From NCBI RefSeq assembly GCF_008275125.1, contig NZ_CP043473.1, positions 2,046,001 through 2,110,000 on the forward strand: a DNA stretch of 64,000 nucleotides, given 5' to 3'. Below the pieces are notes generated by a model. The model searched no databases. It was given only the letters and a program-made list of their open reading frames with translations, and was not told the origin of the DNA. Below, piece after piece: positions 18,916 to 27,425 of this stretch. Position numbers and translations under genes: made by a program. How positions within the stretch are numbered: position 1 is the first letter of the stretch; each line of letters opens with the position of its first letter. This stretch comes from Chromobacterium paludis (GTDB taxonomy: Bacteria; Pseudomonadota; Gammaproteobacteria; Burkholderiales; Chromobacteriaceae).

Positions 18916-19610
18916 CTCGCCTCTCCTTCCACATCATGGATGGCGATATGCGGCGGCAGCACGGCCAACACCAACAGCTCGCGCGGGCCGTGCGCGCCGT
19001 AGGCCAGCGTTTGCTGGATGTCCGCGGTCTTGGACGGCCCGGAGATCAGCAGCGCGTTGGTGGGCATGCCGGCAGACCAATTCTCGCCCTTCATCGCCGA
19101 ATAGAAATCCGGGTACAAGGTCGCGGCGTCGAACAAGGCGATGTGCAAGGGCGGCACCAGGCTCATGGTGCGCGGCTCTGCCTCGTCCGGCCACAATACC
19201 AGCGTGCCGGTGGCGGCGATGCCGCAGCGGACCGACGTGAAACCGGCGGCGATGTCGAACAACTCCGCCTTCCAGCCATCCACCTCGCGTTCGAACCAGA
19301 CGATGCGCGGCGCGCCCGCCCTGCCCTCAAGGCATTGCGCCAGCCTGCGGCCATGCGGCGTGTCGGACAACAGGATGGAATCTTGCGGATGCGCGGCCAG
19401 CCAGCCGGCCAGCGCCGCGTCCCACTCGGCCCCGCGCGTCCACAGGATGTCGGTTTTCACCGCGCGCATCATCGCCGCCCAATGGCGCAAGCGGGCGATT
19501 TCATCGTCCTGGCTGGCAAAGCGCTGGAAATGGCTGGCCAGGTCCGGGCGCGAAAACGCCTGCCGTGGCGCGGCGCGCAGCCTCTGCAAGATGGAAGCTC
19601 GGGCGCTCAT
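18912..19610 (-). CDS. lutC: L-lactate utilisation protein LutC/LldG
   Basis: A 232-aa LUD-domain protein. The C-terminal half carries GIAATGTLVLWPDEAEPR and PTNALLISGPSKTADIQQTLAYGAHGP, the conserved LUD signatures. The ATG at 19610 overlaps the lutA stop as ATGA; frames upstream of it run inside lutA. The order lutA-lutC-lutB differs from the B. subtilis lutABC order. It is the third component of the L-lactate oxidising complex. Confidence 0.92.
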   Translation of the reverse strand: MSARASILQRLRAAPRQAFSRPDLASHFQRFASQDDEIARLRHWAAMMRAVKTDILWTRGAEWDAALAGWLAAHPQDSILLSDTPHGRRLAQCLEGRAGAPRIVWFEREVDGWKAELFDIAAGFTSVRCGIAATGTLVLWPDEAEPRTMSLVPPLHIALFDAATLYPDFYSAMKGENWSAGMPTNALLISGPSKTADIQQTLAYGAHGPRELLVLAVLPPHIAIHDVEGEAR

Positions 19611-20350
19611 CGCTTGCCTCCGGTGCGCTCCAGCAGAAAGCTGGCCAGATGCCGGCCCTGGAAGCCGCTGCCGCACTGGCCCAGCTTGCCGTTGATATTG
19701 AGCAGGCAGCCGCCGTCGGCGGTAACGAATTCCACCGCGCCGCTGTCCTGCAGGGACTGGGCCTTGTCCGCCACCATCGCGCCGGCGATGTCCGGATGCT
19801 TGATGGAGAAAGTGCCGCCAAAGCCGCAGCATTCGGACTCATGGTCATGCGCCACGCGCTCGACGTTCTGCAGCCGGTCCACCAGCGCCCAACTGCTCTT
19901 GTGCACATTCATCTCTCGCCGCGCCGAGCAGGAGGTATGCACCGCCACCTTGACCGGCGCGCCCTGGTCTTGCGGCCGCCAGTCCAGGTGATTGAGCAGG
20001 AAATCGGAAAATTCCACCACTCGCGCGGCGATGGCGCAGGCCGCCATTTCATCCGCCTCGCCGGCGAACAGGCGAGGCCAATGGTGCTGGATCATGCCGC
20101 CGCAGGAGCCGGACGGCACCACGATGGGCCAGTCCTCCGGGAAACAGGCCAGCTGCGCGCGCGCCACGGCCAGCGCTTCCTTGGGATGGCCGCTGGTATA
20201 GGCCGGCTGGCCGCAGCAGCTCTGGGCCTGGGGGTAGTGCACCCGCACGCCCAGGCCTTCCAGCAGGGCGATGGCGTCTAGGCCAGCTTCCGGCAGGAAC
20301 AGGTCGAGCAGACAGGTGCCGAACAGGTAAACGTCGGCAGGCGTCTTCAT
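19607..20350 (-). CDS. lutA: L-lactate utilisation protein LutA/LldE (CCG-domain)
   Basis: A 247-aa protein with two CCG domains: SCCGQPAYTSGH near residue 44 and ECCGFGGTFSIKHP near 175. These cysteines bind the non-cubane Fe-S cluster typical of heterodisulfide-reductase-type subunits. It is the first gene of the operon. AAAGGAAG precedes the ATG, and a perfect PdhR-type operator lies 14 bases further upstream. It partners LutB and LutC in oxidising L-lactate to pyruvate. Confidence 0.94.
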   Translation of the reverse strand: MKTPADVYLFGTCLLDLFLPEAGLDAIALLEGLGVRVHYPQAQSCCGQPAYTSGHPKEALAVARAQLACFPEDWPIVVPSGSCGGMIQHHWPRLFAGEADEMAACAIAARVVEFSDFLLNHLDWRPQDQGAPVKVAVHTSCSARREMNVHKSSWALVDRLQNVERVAHDHESECCGFGGTFSIKHPDIAGAMVADKAQSLQDSGAVEFVTADGGCLLNINGKLGQCGSGFQGRHLASFLLERTGGKR

Positions 20351-20363
20351 GGCTTCCTTTGTA

Positions 20364-20380
20364 AATTGGTAAGACCAATT
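20364..20380. promoter_or_regulatory. PdhR/LldR-type operator in front of the lactate operon
   Basis: A perfect inverted repeat AATTGGT-AAG-ACCAATT, matching the known ATTGGTnnnACCAAT consensus of PdhR-family GntR regulators. It is 14-30 bases upstream of the lutA start, where repressor binding would block transcription. The likely cognate regulator is at 23896. Confidence 0.88.
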
Positions 20381-20798
20381 ATTCTTATGAAAACCACTTT
20401 AGAGTGAATGCTTGAATCCGTCAATATGACGGGCGTGCCCAAGCGTACAGACGCGCGCCTGTCATCACCCGCTCCCGCCGCCGCCCATGAGGCAAGCGCC
20501 ATCGCGCGGGGGCTGGCCTTGTGGTTTTTTGGAGAACGCGGGAATCCGCGCAAATAAAAAGAATGTGACCCAACGCCGTCTGATGGGTCTTACCGGACCC
20601 AGAACCTCGGACACAATCCTTGGCCTTGCATTGAACCGACGGGCTGCGCCGCTTGCGTCGATGCCTCGTTTCTGGCGCTGGGCGGGCCTTTGCTAGCGAC
20701 GCCCAGGCCCGTGTGGCCATGCGCGATGCGCCGGCCGAAAGCGGCTTTTGCGCGCATGAAGCGGAATCGCTCGCGCATCGCGCTCTGGCATTCAACCA
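20381..20798. other. Intergenic region between lutA and arsR
   Basis: About 420 bases with no gene that I can support. Open frames here have unlike-coding composition and no ribosome-binding sites. The left edge should contain the lut promoter (TAAGAATAAT read leftward is a possible -10 region) and the right edge the ars promoter. No repeat or RNA gene was recognised. Confidence 0.6.
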
Positions 20799-20822
20799 AT
20801 ATTTCCATAATAATGGAAATAT
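20799..20822. promoter_or_regulatory. ArsR operator overlapping the arsR start codon
   Basis: A perfect 10-bp inverted repeat ATATTTCCAT / ATGGAAATAT separated by AATA. The right arm runs into the ATG of arsR at 20821, so a bound repressor would cover the translation start region. It is markedly AT-rich against its surroundings. ArsR-family sites are typically such AT-rich dyads. Confidence 0.75.
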
Positions 20823-21171
20823 GGAAACATTAACCGCCGCCGAACGCCTGGCCGCCCTGGGGCATGAGTCCAGGCTGTCCATCTACCGCCTGCTGGTCGA
20901 AGCCGGCCCGGATGGGCTGATCGCCAGCGCCATCGCCGAGACGCTGGGCCTGCCCGCCGCCACGCTGTCCTTCCACCTGTCGCACCTAAGCCGGGTGGGT
21001 CTGGTCAAGGGCGAGCGCGAGAGCCGCTTCATCCGCTATTCAGCCGAATACGGCGCGATGGACGCGCTGATAGCCTTTCTGACCCGCAACTGCTGCCAAG
21101 GCGAGCCCTGCCTGCCGCAAACCGCCTGCTGCGAACCTCAGCCATCCGATAACGGAGACAAACACTCATGA
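20821..21171 (+). CDS. arsR: ArsR-family arsenic-responsive repressor
   Basis: A 116-aa winged-helix repressor. The recognition helix region LPAATLSFHLSHLSRVGLVKGERESR is typical. The metal-binding cysteines are C-terminal: C91, C92 and C97, with a further C103-C104, resembling the C-terminal Cys-triad type of ArsR rather than the E. coli CVC helix type. The ATG at 20821 is preferred because METLTAAERLAALGHESRL aligns with ArsR N-termini; longer frames would translate the operator. There is little Shine-Dalgarno sequence before it. The stop overlaps arsC in ATGA. Confidence 0.9.
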   Translation: METLTAAERLAALGHESRLSIYRLLVEAGPDGLIASAIAETLGLPAATLSFHLSHLSRVGLVKGERESRFIRYSAEYGAMDALIAFLTRNCCQGEPCLPQTACCEPQPSDNGDKHS

Positions 21172-21581
21172 GCCAACTGAAAACCGTGCTGGTGCTGTGC
21201 ACCGGCAATTCCTGCCGCTCCCAGATGGGCGAGGCCATCCTCAATCACGAACTGGCCGGCCTGGCCCGCGCCCTCTCCGCCGGCACCGCGCCGCAGCCCA
21301 AGGTGGCCGATGGCGCGATTGAGGCCTTGCGGCTGATCGGCTTGCCCACCGACGGTTTGCATCCCAAGGATGTGGAAGCCGTGATGAACGAGGATATCGA
21401 TCTGGTGGTCAGCGTCTGCGACAACGCCAGGGAAAGCTGCCCGGTGTTTCCCCGCCCGGTCAAGCGCATCCACGTCGGTTTTCATGATCCGCACGGCGAG
21501 CCGCTGGACAGCTTCATCCGCGTGCGCGACGACATCCGCGAGCGGCTGGTTCCCGCCGTGCGCGCGGCCCTGGATATTTGA
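21168..21581 (+). CDS. arsC: Arsenate reductase, low-molecular-weight phosphatase type
   Basis: A 137-aa LMW-PTP-fold enzyme reducing arsenate to arsenite. The P-loop CTGNSCRS (CX5R) is at residues 11-18, and further cysteines in VCDNARESCPVFP fit the thioredoxin-coupled redox relay; this is not the glutaredoxin-dependent R773 ArsC type. The gene is coupled to arsR by ATGA and followed 9 bases later by the exporter. Two thiols near residues 84 and 91 would complete the disulfide cascade. Confidence 0.92.
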   Translation: MSQLKTVLVLCTGNSCRSQMGEAILNHELAGLARALSAGTAPQPKVADGAIEALRLIGLPTDGLHPKDVEAVMNEDIDLVVSVCDNARESCPVFPRPVKRIHVGFHDPHGEPLDSFIRVRDDIRERLVPAVRAALDI

Positions 21582-21590
21582 GGAGAACGC

Positions 21591-22658
21591 ATGAGCACGC
21601 AGCACAACACGGCAGTCCCGTCCGTCGCGCGCGGTCCCGCCATGGGCTTGTTCGAACGCTATCTGACGGTATGGGTGCTATTGTGCATCGCGGCCGGCAT
21701 CGCCATCGGCCAGCTGGCGCCCAGTCTGTCCCATGCGATGGGCCGGCTGGAAATCGCCCGCGTCAACCTGCCGGTGGGCCTGCTGATCTGGGTGATGATC
21801 ATCCCCATGCTGGTGAAGGTGGATTTCGGCGCGCTGCACGAGGTGAAACAACATGTGCGCGGCATCGCCGTCACCCTGTTCGTCAACTGGCTGGTCAAGC
21901 CATTCTCCATGGCGCTGCTGGGCTGGCTGTTCATCCGCCAGCTGTTCGCGCCCTGGCTGCCGGCGGAGCAGCTGGACAGCTATATCGCCGGCCTGATCCT
22001 GCTGGCCGCCGCGCCCTGCACCGCCATGGTCTTCGTCTGGAGCCGGCTCACTAACGGCGACCCGCTGTTCACGCTGTCGCAAGTGGCGCTGAACGACGCC
22101 ATCATGCTGTTCGCCTTCGCCCCCTTGGTCGGCCTGCTGCTGGGCATCTCCGCCATCGTCGTGCCCTGGGACACGCTGCTGGCTTCGGTCCTGCTCTACA
22201 TCCTGATCCCGGTGATCCTGGCTCAGCTCTGGCGCAAGATGCTGCTCGCCAAAGGCCAGACCGCCTTCGACGCCGCCATGGCCAAGATCGGACCGTGGTC
22301 CATGGCCGCGCTATTGGCGACCTTGGTGCTGCTATTCGCCTTCCAGGGCGAGGCCATCCTGCGCCAGCCGCTGGTGATCGCGCTGTTGGCCGTGCCCATC
22401 CTGATCCAGGTGTTCTTCAACTCCGCCCTGGCTTACTGGCTGAACAAGAAGGCTGGGGAGAAACATAGCGTGGCCTGCCCGTCGGCGCTGATAGGCGCGT
22501 CCAATTTCTTCGAGCTGGCCGTCGCCGCCGCCATCAGCCTGTTCGGCTTCCACTCCGGCGCGGCGCTCGCCACCGTGGTGGGCGTGCTGATAGAGGTGCC
22601 GGCCATGCTGCTGGTGGTCAAGGCGGTGAACGCCAGCAAGCGCTGGTATGAGTCGTAA
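21591..22658 (+). CDS. arsB: ACR3-family arsenite efflux permease
   Basis: A 355-aa, about ten-span transporter of the ACR3 family, not the 12-span ArsB antiporter family. Conserved elements include APCTAMVFVWSRL with the essential Cys in span 4, VNWLVKPFSMA, and the C-terminal IGASNFFELAVAAAISLFG with Glu. It exports arsenite produced by ArsC. AGGAGA precedes the ATG. The gene is last in arsR-arsC-acr3. Confidence 0.93.
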   Translation: MSTQHNTAVPSVARGPAMGLFERYLTVWVLLCIAAGIAIGQLAPSLSHAMGRLEIARVNLPVGLLIWVMIIPMLVKVDFGALHEVKQHVRGIAVTLFVNWLVKPFSMALLGWLFIRQLFAPWLPAEQLDSYIAGLILLAAAPCTAMVFVWSRLTNGDPLFTLSQVALNDAIMLFAFAPLVGLLLGISAIVVPWDTLLASVLLYILIPVILAQLWRKMLLAKGQTAFDAAMAKIGPWSMAALLATLVLLFAFQGEAILRQPLVIALLAVPILIQVFFNSALAYWLNKKAGEKHSVACPSALIGASNFFELAVAAAISLFGFHSGAALATVVGVLIEVPAMLLVVKAVNASKRWYES

Positions 22659-22810
22659 ATAAGGCTGCTCACGCCAGCCCAAGCCAGCGAGCCGCCCTGA
22701 CCCGCCGGCAAAATGCCTGATCCAGCGCTTCGCTTCCATGCCGAACGCTCTGCGCCATCCGGGGCGGCGCCCTCCTGCTCGGGCTTGCCAAGGAGGCTGG
22801 GCTAGCGGCG

Positions 22811-23764
22811 TTAAGCCACCTTCTCCGGCGGCAGCATGGCCCTGAGTTTGCTGGCCAGCTTCTGCGGCTCATCCTTGGACACATAGGCATCCACCCCTAC
22901 CGACTCGCCCAGTTTCTTGTTGGCCATACCGGACAAGGACGAGTGCATCAGCACCGGGATGCCGGCGAAGCGCGGATCGTCCTTGATCATCTTGGTCAGC
23001 ATGTATCCATCCATTTCCGGCATTTCCACATCGGTCAGGATCAGGTGCAACACCTCGCTCAGCGGGTAGCCGGCGGCATCGGCCTGCTGCGCCATTTTTT
23101 GCAGATCCTCCCAGCCGCGCATGCCGTTGATGGCCGAAGTATGGCGGATGTGCATCGCCTCCAGCGTGCGCTCGATCTGCTTGCGCGCCACCGCGCTGTC
23201 ATCGGCGAAGAAGATGTGGCACTCCGTCTTCACCGGCTCAATGGCGATATAGCTCTGCGCATCATCCACCACGCAGGTTTCGGCCAGCACCTTCTCCACG
23301 TCCAGCATCATCACCAGCGTGCCGTTTTCCAGCTCGGTCACCGCAGTGACCAGGCCGGCCATGCGGTTGGTGATCATGTCCGGTGGCACCCGCATCGACG
23401 ACCAGTCCAGCCGCAGTATGGTATCCACCGCCTCCACCAGGAAGCCCTGGGTGTGGCCGTTGTACTCCGTGATGATCATGATTTCCGGCCGGCGCGGCGT
23501 CACCACGCCGGTGTATTTGGCCAGATCCACCACCGGCACCAAGGCGCCTCGCAGGCTGACCATGCCTTCCACCGAGGCCGGCATTTCGGGCGCCGATGTG
23601 ATTTCCGGCGTGCGCATCACCTCGCGCACCTTGAACACATTGATGCCGAACACCTCCTTGCGACCGGTACGCTGGTCATCCCCCAGCGAGAACAGCAGAA
23701 TTTCCAGCTTGTTGGTGCCCGCCAGCTTGGTCCGGGCATCAACTTTCTTCAATAGGTCGGACAT
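22811..23764 (-). CDS. cheV: Chemotaxis protein CheV (CheW-REC fusion)
   Basis: A 317-aa adaptor. Residues 1 to about 165 are a CheW domain (GMVSLRGALVPVVDLAKYTG is the receptor/CheA interface), and residues about 182-315 are a response-regulator receiver with the acidic pocket FADDS near 187-190, the phospho-acceptor Asp245 in LTDVEMPEMDGY and the conserved Lys in VSKDEP. It couples chemoreceptors to CheA and its phosphorylation may act in adaptation. It stands alone here with no other che genes nearby. Confidence 0.94.
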   Translation of the reverse strand: MSDLLKKVDARTKLAGTNKLEILLFSLGDDQRTGRKEVFGINVFKVREVMRTPEITSAPEMPASVEGMVSLRGALVPVVDLAKYTGVVTPRRPEIMIITEYNGHTQGFLVEAVDTILRLDWSSMRVPPDMITNRMAGLVTAVTELENGTLVMMLDVEKVLAETCVVDDAQSYIAIEPVKTECHIFFADDSAVARKQIERTLEAMHIRHTSAINGMRGWEDLQKMAQQADAAGYPLSEVLHLILTDVEMPEMDGYMLTKMIKDDPRFAGIPVLMHSSLSGMANKKLGESVGVDAYVSKDEPQKLASKLRAMLPPEKVA

Positions 23765-23871
23765 GGTGGCACTCTCCGGCGAAAAAGCATGAGGTCTTTA
23801 TAGCAAATATCAAAAATCAGACTGTGCCCCCACCATGACAGAAAATAGCCGCCTCTGCTATGCTGGATGGC

Positions 23872-23885
23872 CTGGTCTGACCAAT
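23872..23885. promoter_or_regulatory. Probable PdhR/LldR-type operator, autoregulatory
   Basis: CTGGT-CTG-ACCAAT, a near match to the perfect operator before lutA, ends 10 bases before the start of the GntR-family gene. The right half-site is complete and the left differs at the outermost positions. It suggests autoregulation. Confidence 0.65.
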
Positions 23886-23895
23886 ATCCCTCCCC

Positions 23896-24675
23896 ATGAG
23901 CTACCCCAAAGTCTCCCTGCCCAAGCTGTCCGACGTGATCGTGCGGCAACTGGAAAAACGCATACTCGACGGCGTGCTCAAGCCAGGCGACCGCCTGCCG
24001 CCGGAGCGGCAATTGGCCGAGGAGTTCGGCGTGTCCCGCCCCTCGCTGCGCGAGGCCATCCAACAGCTGGCCTCGCGCGGCCTGCTGTCCAGCCGCCAGG
24101 GCGGCGGCACCTGGGTGACCGACAGGCTGGAGACGGCGTTTTCCGATCCTTGGGAAAAACTGCTGGGACAGCATGAGGAACTGCACGGCGACGTGCTGGA
24201 GTTTCGCCGCGTGCTGGAAGGCACGGTGGCGCGCTGTGCCGCCAGCCGCGCCACGCCGGCCGATCTGGAACGGCTGCAGCGCTGCGTGGACCGGCTGCAA
24301 AAAGCCTATCGCGGCGGCGATCTGGCGGAGCAGGCGCAGGCCGATGTGGAATTTCACCAGGCGGTGGCCGAAGCCTCGCACAACGTCTTGTTCGCCCATT
24401 TGTCCGGCAGCCTGCTGGCCATGCTGCAGCGCCATGTCAAAGACAATATCGCCAATCTGTTCGCCGTCGGCGAGGTGGCCGAGGCGCTGCGCGAGCAGCA
24501 CTTGGCGATCTGGCAGGCGATACGCGACCGCCAGCCCGACTCCGCGCAGCGGGCGGCGGAACGCCATCTGGATTTCGTCGCCGACACCTTGCAAAACCAG
24601 CAAATCCTGGCCGAGCGAGACGCGCGCGCCCGCGCGCGCCTGGCGCATGAAAACGCCGGCCCAGCAGCCGACTGA
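23896..24675 (+). CDS. FadR-subfamily GntR regulator, PdhR-like (probable lactate operon repressor)
   Basis: A 259-aa regulator. The N-terminal winged helix (residues about 8-75; LKPGDRLPPERQLAEEFGVSRPSLREAI) is very close to E. coli PdhR, including the opening S-Y-P-K-V-S-L-P-K-L-S-D-V-I. The C-terminal FCD domain (about 90-235) keeps metal-binding His residues (DVEFHQAVAEASHN; EQHLAI; AERHLDF). Matching ATTGGTnnnACCAAT-type sites in front of lutA and of itself make it the likely lactate- or pyruvate-responsive controller. It is distant from the lut operon (3.5 kb), with ars and cheV between. Confidence 0.88.
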   Translation: MSYPKVSLPKLSDVIVRQLEKRILDGVLKPGDRLPPERQLAEEFGVSRPSLREAIQQLASRGLLSSRQGGGTWVTDRLETAFSDPWEKLLGQHEELHGDVLEFRRVLEGTVARCAASRATPADLERLQRCVDRLQKAYRGGDLAEQAQADVEFHQAVAEASHNVLFAHLSGSLLAMLQRHVKDNIANLFAVGEVAEALREQHLAIWQAIRDRQPDSAQRAAERHLDFVADTLQNQQILAERDARARARLAHENAGPAAD

Positions 24676-24717
24676 CGCCAGGCGACACACGCCCCTGCCT
24701 GGCCGACCCATCCATGC

Positions 24718-24751
24718 AAAAGCCGCGCCCTCTTGCGATAGCGCGGCTTTT
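24718..24751. terminator. Bidirectional rho-independent terminator
   Basis: A perfect 11-bp stem AAAAGCCGCGC / GCGCGGCTTTT with a 12-base loop. It separates the convergent GntR regulator and hldD genes and has A and T runs on both sides. Confidence 0.85.
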
Positions 24752-24771
24752 GAGCGCGGGGGCGGAAACGA

Positions 24772-25773
24772 TCAGCCCTGGCGATCCATCAACCAGTCCA
24801 CATAGCGGTCCACGCCTTCGCTGACCGACAGCATGGGTTCCTGGTAACCGGCCGCGCGCAGCTTGGCGATGTCGGCCTGGGTAAAGCTCTGGTATTTGCC
24901 CTTCAGCGCATCCGGGAAGGGGATGTACTCAACGATGCCCTGGGCGACCATCTCGGCCAGCGTCAGCGCCGGCTTGCCCTCGTGGCGGCGGCAGGCGTTG
25001 ACCGTGGCCTCGGCCACATCGTTGAAGGGCTGGGAGCGGCCACTGCCCAGGTTGAAGATGCCGCTCTTCTCCGGGTGGTCCAGGAAATGCAGATTGACCT
25101 TGACCACATCCTCCACCGACACGAAGTCCCGGCTCTGCATGCCGTCTCCCCAGCCGTCCCAGCCGCCAAACAGCTTGACCTTGCCGTGCTCGCGGTACTG
25201 GTTGAAATGGTGGAAGGCGACAGAAGCCATGCGCCCCTTATGCTGCTCGCGCGGGCCGTAGACATTGAAATAGCGGAAACCGACCGCCTGCGCGGAAAGG
25301 CCTTCCTTCATGCGCTGGCGCAGCACCTGGTCGAACAGGAACTTGGAGTAGCCGTAGACGTTCAACGGTCCCTCGTATTCGCGCTGCTCCTTGAATTCCG
25401 TGCCCTTGCCGTAGGTGGCGGCACTGGAGGCGAACAGGAACTGGATTTCCTCATGCTGACAGTAGTCGAACAGCGCCAGCGTGTACTGATAGTTGTTGTC
25501 CATCATGTACTTGCCGTCGTGGTTCATCGTATCCGAGCACGCGCCCTGATGCAGGATGGCGCTCAGCTCGCCTTCGTACTCGCCGTCCAGCAACAGGTGC
25601 AGGAACTCATGCTTGTCGAGATAGTGGCTGATCTCGCAATCGACCAGGTTATGGAACTTGTCGCCGTTGGACAGATTATCCACGGCGATGATGTCGGTGA
25701 TGCCCCGCTGGTTCAGGCCTTTGACCAGGTTGGAGCCGATGAAACCGGCGGCGCCGGTGACGACGATAGTCAT
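24772..25773 (-). CDS. hldD: ADP-L-glycero-D-manno-heptose 6-epimerase
   Basis: A 333-aa extended short-chain dehydrogenase/reductase. The NADP-binding GAAGFIGSN is at residues 7-15 and the catalytic YxxxK is in [19 protein letters not shown] and the sequence of the middle region ([17 protein letters not shown]) fit HldD (RfaD). It converts ADP-D,D-heptose to the L,D form used in LPS inner core. The length resembles neisserial HldD. The ATG at 25773 is used; the longer frame is non-coding. It belongs with hldA, ugd and pyrF on the same strand. Confidence 0.95.
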   Translation of the reverse strand: MTIVVTGAAGFIGSNLVKGLNQRGITDIIAVDNLSNGDKFHNLVDCEISHYLDKHEFLHLLLDGEYEGELSAILHQGACSDTMNHDGKYMMDNNYQYTLALFDYCQHEEIQFLFASSAATYGKGTEFKEQREYEGPLNVYGYSKFLFDQVLRQRMKEGLSAQAVGFRYFNVYGPREQHKGRMASVAFHHFNQYREHGKVKLFGGWDGWGDGMQSRDFVSVEDVVKVNLHFLDHPEKSGIFNLGSGRSQPFNDVAEATVNACRRHEGKPALTLAEMVAQGIVEYIPFPDALKGKYQSFTQADIAKLRAAGYQEPMLSVSEGVDRYVDWLMDRQG

Positions 25774-25819
25774 GTATTGATCCTTAGTTCGACAACGGGC
25801 CTCCGGGCCCGGATGAAAT

Positions 25820-26410
25820 TCAGAAGCCGGCGCCCGGCTGGGCCAGATAGGCCTGTTCGGCCGGCGTGCTCGGCCGGCCCAGGGCGGCGTTGCGATGCGG
25901 AAAGCGGCCAAACTCGACGATCACGTCGCGATGGCGTCGGGCATAGTCCAGATAGCCGCTGCCTGGCAGCTCCGCGTCCAACGCCTCGAACAACTGCACG
26001 GACCGCTGCTGATCGGCCAGCTCCTCGCTATGCTCGAACGGCAGATAAACGAATACCCGCGCCACCGGAGGCAACTGGCGATCCAGCCCTCTCTCCAGCG
26101 CCAAGTGGGCGCCCGCGCAAGCCTTGGCGTCGCTGGCAAAGGCCTTGGCCTCGCCGCGGAACAGGTTGCGCGGAAACTGGTCGGCCACGATCAGCCAAGC
26201 CAGCGCGGCCTTGGCGTCGCCTTCGTCCATTTCCAGCTCGCCAGCCTGCAAACGCAAGCAGACGTCGCCAAAATGGCGGCGGATGGCGGCATCAAAGGCC
26301 TCGTCCCGGACAAACCAGGCGCCGCGCGCCGTGCCCAGACTGGCCTCGTCCACGCCGCCGAACCAGAAGGTCAACACCGCGTCGACCTGTTCCTTCGTCA
26401 ACTTCGTCAT
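25820..26410 (-). CDS. DUF924 family protein
   Basis: A 196-aa soluble helical protein of DUF924 (a TPR-like fold by structural genomics). Hallmarks are VLTFWFGG near the N-terminus, [26 protein letters not shown], and [22 protein letters not shown]. The function of the family is not known. The ATG at 26410 is preferred over 26431. It lies between hldA and hldD with gaps of 42 and 46 bases, so it may be carried in the same transcript without sharing their pathway. Confidence 0.88.
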   Translation of the reverse strand: MTKLTKEQVDAVLTFWFGGVDEASLGTARGAWFVRDEAFDAAIRRHFGDVCLRLQAGELEMDEGDAKAALAWLIVADQFPRNLFRGEAKAFASDAKACAGAHLALERGLDRQLPPVARVFVYLPFEHSEELADQQRSVQLFEALDAELPGSGYLDYARRHRDVIVEFGRFPHRNAALGRPSTPAEQAYLAQPGAGF

Positions 26411-26452
26411 GCCCCCTCCTCGCCTTGTCAAATCCGCTTGCCCGCCCGCGCC

Positions 26453-27415
26453 TTACAGCGCCAGCAGTTCCTGTTGCGTGCACACGGCGGTGCCCAGCTT
26501 GCCCACCACCACGCCGGCCGCGGCATTGGCCAGGCTCATCGCCATGGGCAGGCTCAGGCCGGCGGCCAGCGCCAGGCCCAGCGTGCCGATCACCGTGTCT
26601 CCGGCGCCGGACACGTCGTAGACTTCGCGCGCCAGCGTGGGCTGATGCAGCGCGCCCTCGGCGCGGAACAGCGTCATGCCCTCCTCGCTGCGCGTCACCA
26701 GCAGGGCATCCAGCTTCAGTTCATCGCGCAGGGCCTGGGCCTTGGCGGTCAGGCTGGCTTCGTCCTTCCAGCTGCCCGCCACCTGACGGAACTCGCTGCG
26801 GTTAGGCGTCAGCAGCGTGGCGCCGGCGTACTTGCTGTAATCATCCCCTTTGGGGTCGATCAGCACCGGCTTGCCTGCCGCCTGCGCCAGCCGGATCATC
26901 TCCGCCACGTGGGTCAGGCCGCCCTTGCCGTAGTCGGACAGGATCACCACGTCGTTGTCGGCGACGATGTCGGCAAACTCTTGCAGCTTGTCCGCCAGGA
27001 TTTCATGGCTGGGCGCGTCTTCGAAATCCAGCCGGATCAGTTGCTGCTGCCTCGCCACCACGCGCAGTTTCACCGTGGTGGCGATCTTGGCGTCTCGCTT
27101 CAGCGAAGTGGCGATGCCGTCCCGCACCAGCAGCGCTTCCAGCGCGTTTGCCGCCTCGTCGTCGCCCACGACGGACAGAATGCTGGCCTGGCCGCCCAGG
27201 CCGGCGATATTGCGCGCGACATTGGCCGCGCCGCCCGCGCGCTCTTCGCTGCGCGCGATCCTGGCCACCGGCACCGGCGCTTCCGGCGAAATCCGGGACA
27301 CGTCGCCGAACCAGTAACGGTCCAGCATCACATCGCCCACCACCAGCACGCGGGCGCCCGCCAGCCGCTTGGCCAGCTCAGGAGCGTTCAGCCCCAGGTC
27401 TTGCATTACACCCAT
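26453..27415 (-). CDS. hldA: D-glycero-beta-D-manno-heptose-7-phosphate kinase
   Basis: A 320-aa PfkB-type kinase corresponding to the N-terminal (kinase) domain of E. coli HldE. VVGDVMLDRYWFGDVSRISPEAPVPV and the PfkB signature DVSGAGDTVIG (catalytic Asp) are visible. The HldE adenylyltransferase domain is missing, so a separate hldC should exist elsewhere, as in other betaproteobacteria. Two in-frame ATGs (27415, 27406) are possible, neither with a strong ribosome-binding site. It lies 10 bases after ugd. Confidence 0.93.
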   Translation of the reverse strand: MGVMQDLGLNAPELAKRLAGARVLVVGDVMLDRYWFGDVSRISPEAPVPVARIARSEERAGGAANVARNIAGLGGQASILSVVGDDEAANALEALLVRDGIATSLKRDAKIATTVKLRVVARQQQLIRLDFEDAPSHEILADKLQEFADIVADNDVVILSDYGKGGLTHVAEMIRLAQAAGKPVLIDPKGDDYSKYAGATLLTPNRSEFRQVAGSWKDEASLTAKAQALRDELKLDALLVTRSEEGMTLFRAEGALHQPTLAREVYDVSGAGDTVIGTLGLALAAGLSLPMAMSLANAAAGVVVGKLGTAVCTQQELLAL

Positions 27416-27425
27416 GATTGTTCTT

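Noticed and set aside
20653..20820. An extended N-terminus for ArsR
   Set aside because: It would translate the palindromic operator and does not resemble ArsR proteins; the ATG at 20821 aligns with the family.
20421..20882. A 153-aa minus-strand open frame in the lutA-arsR gap
   Set aside because: No ribosome-binding site and no known motif; it runs through the ars operator and the start of arsR.
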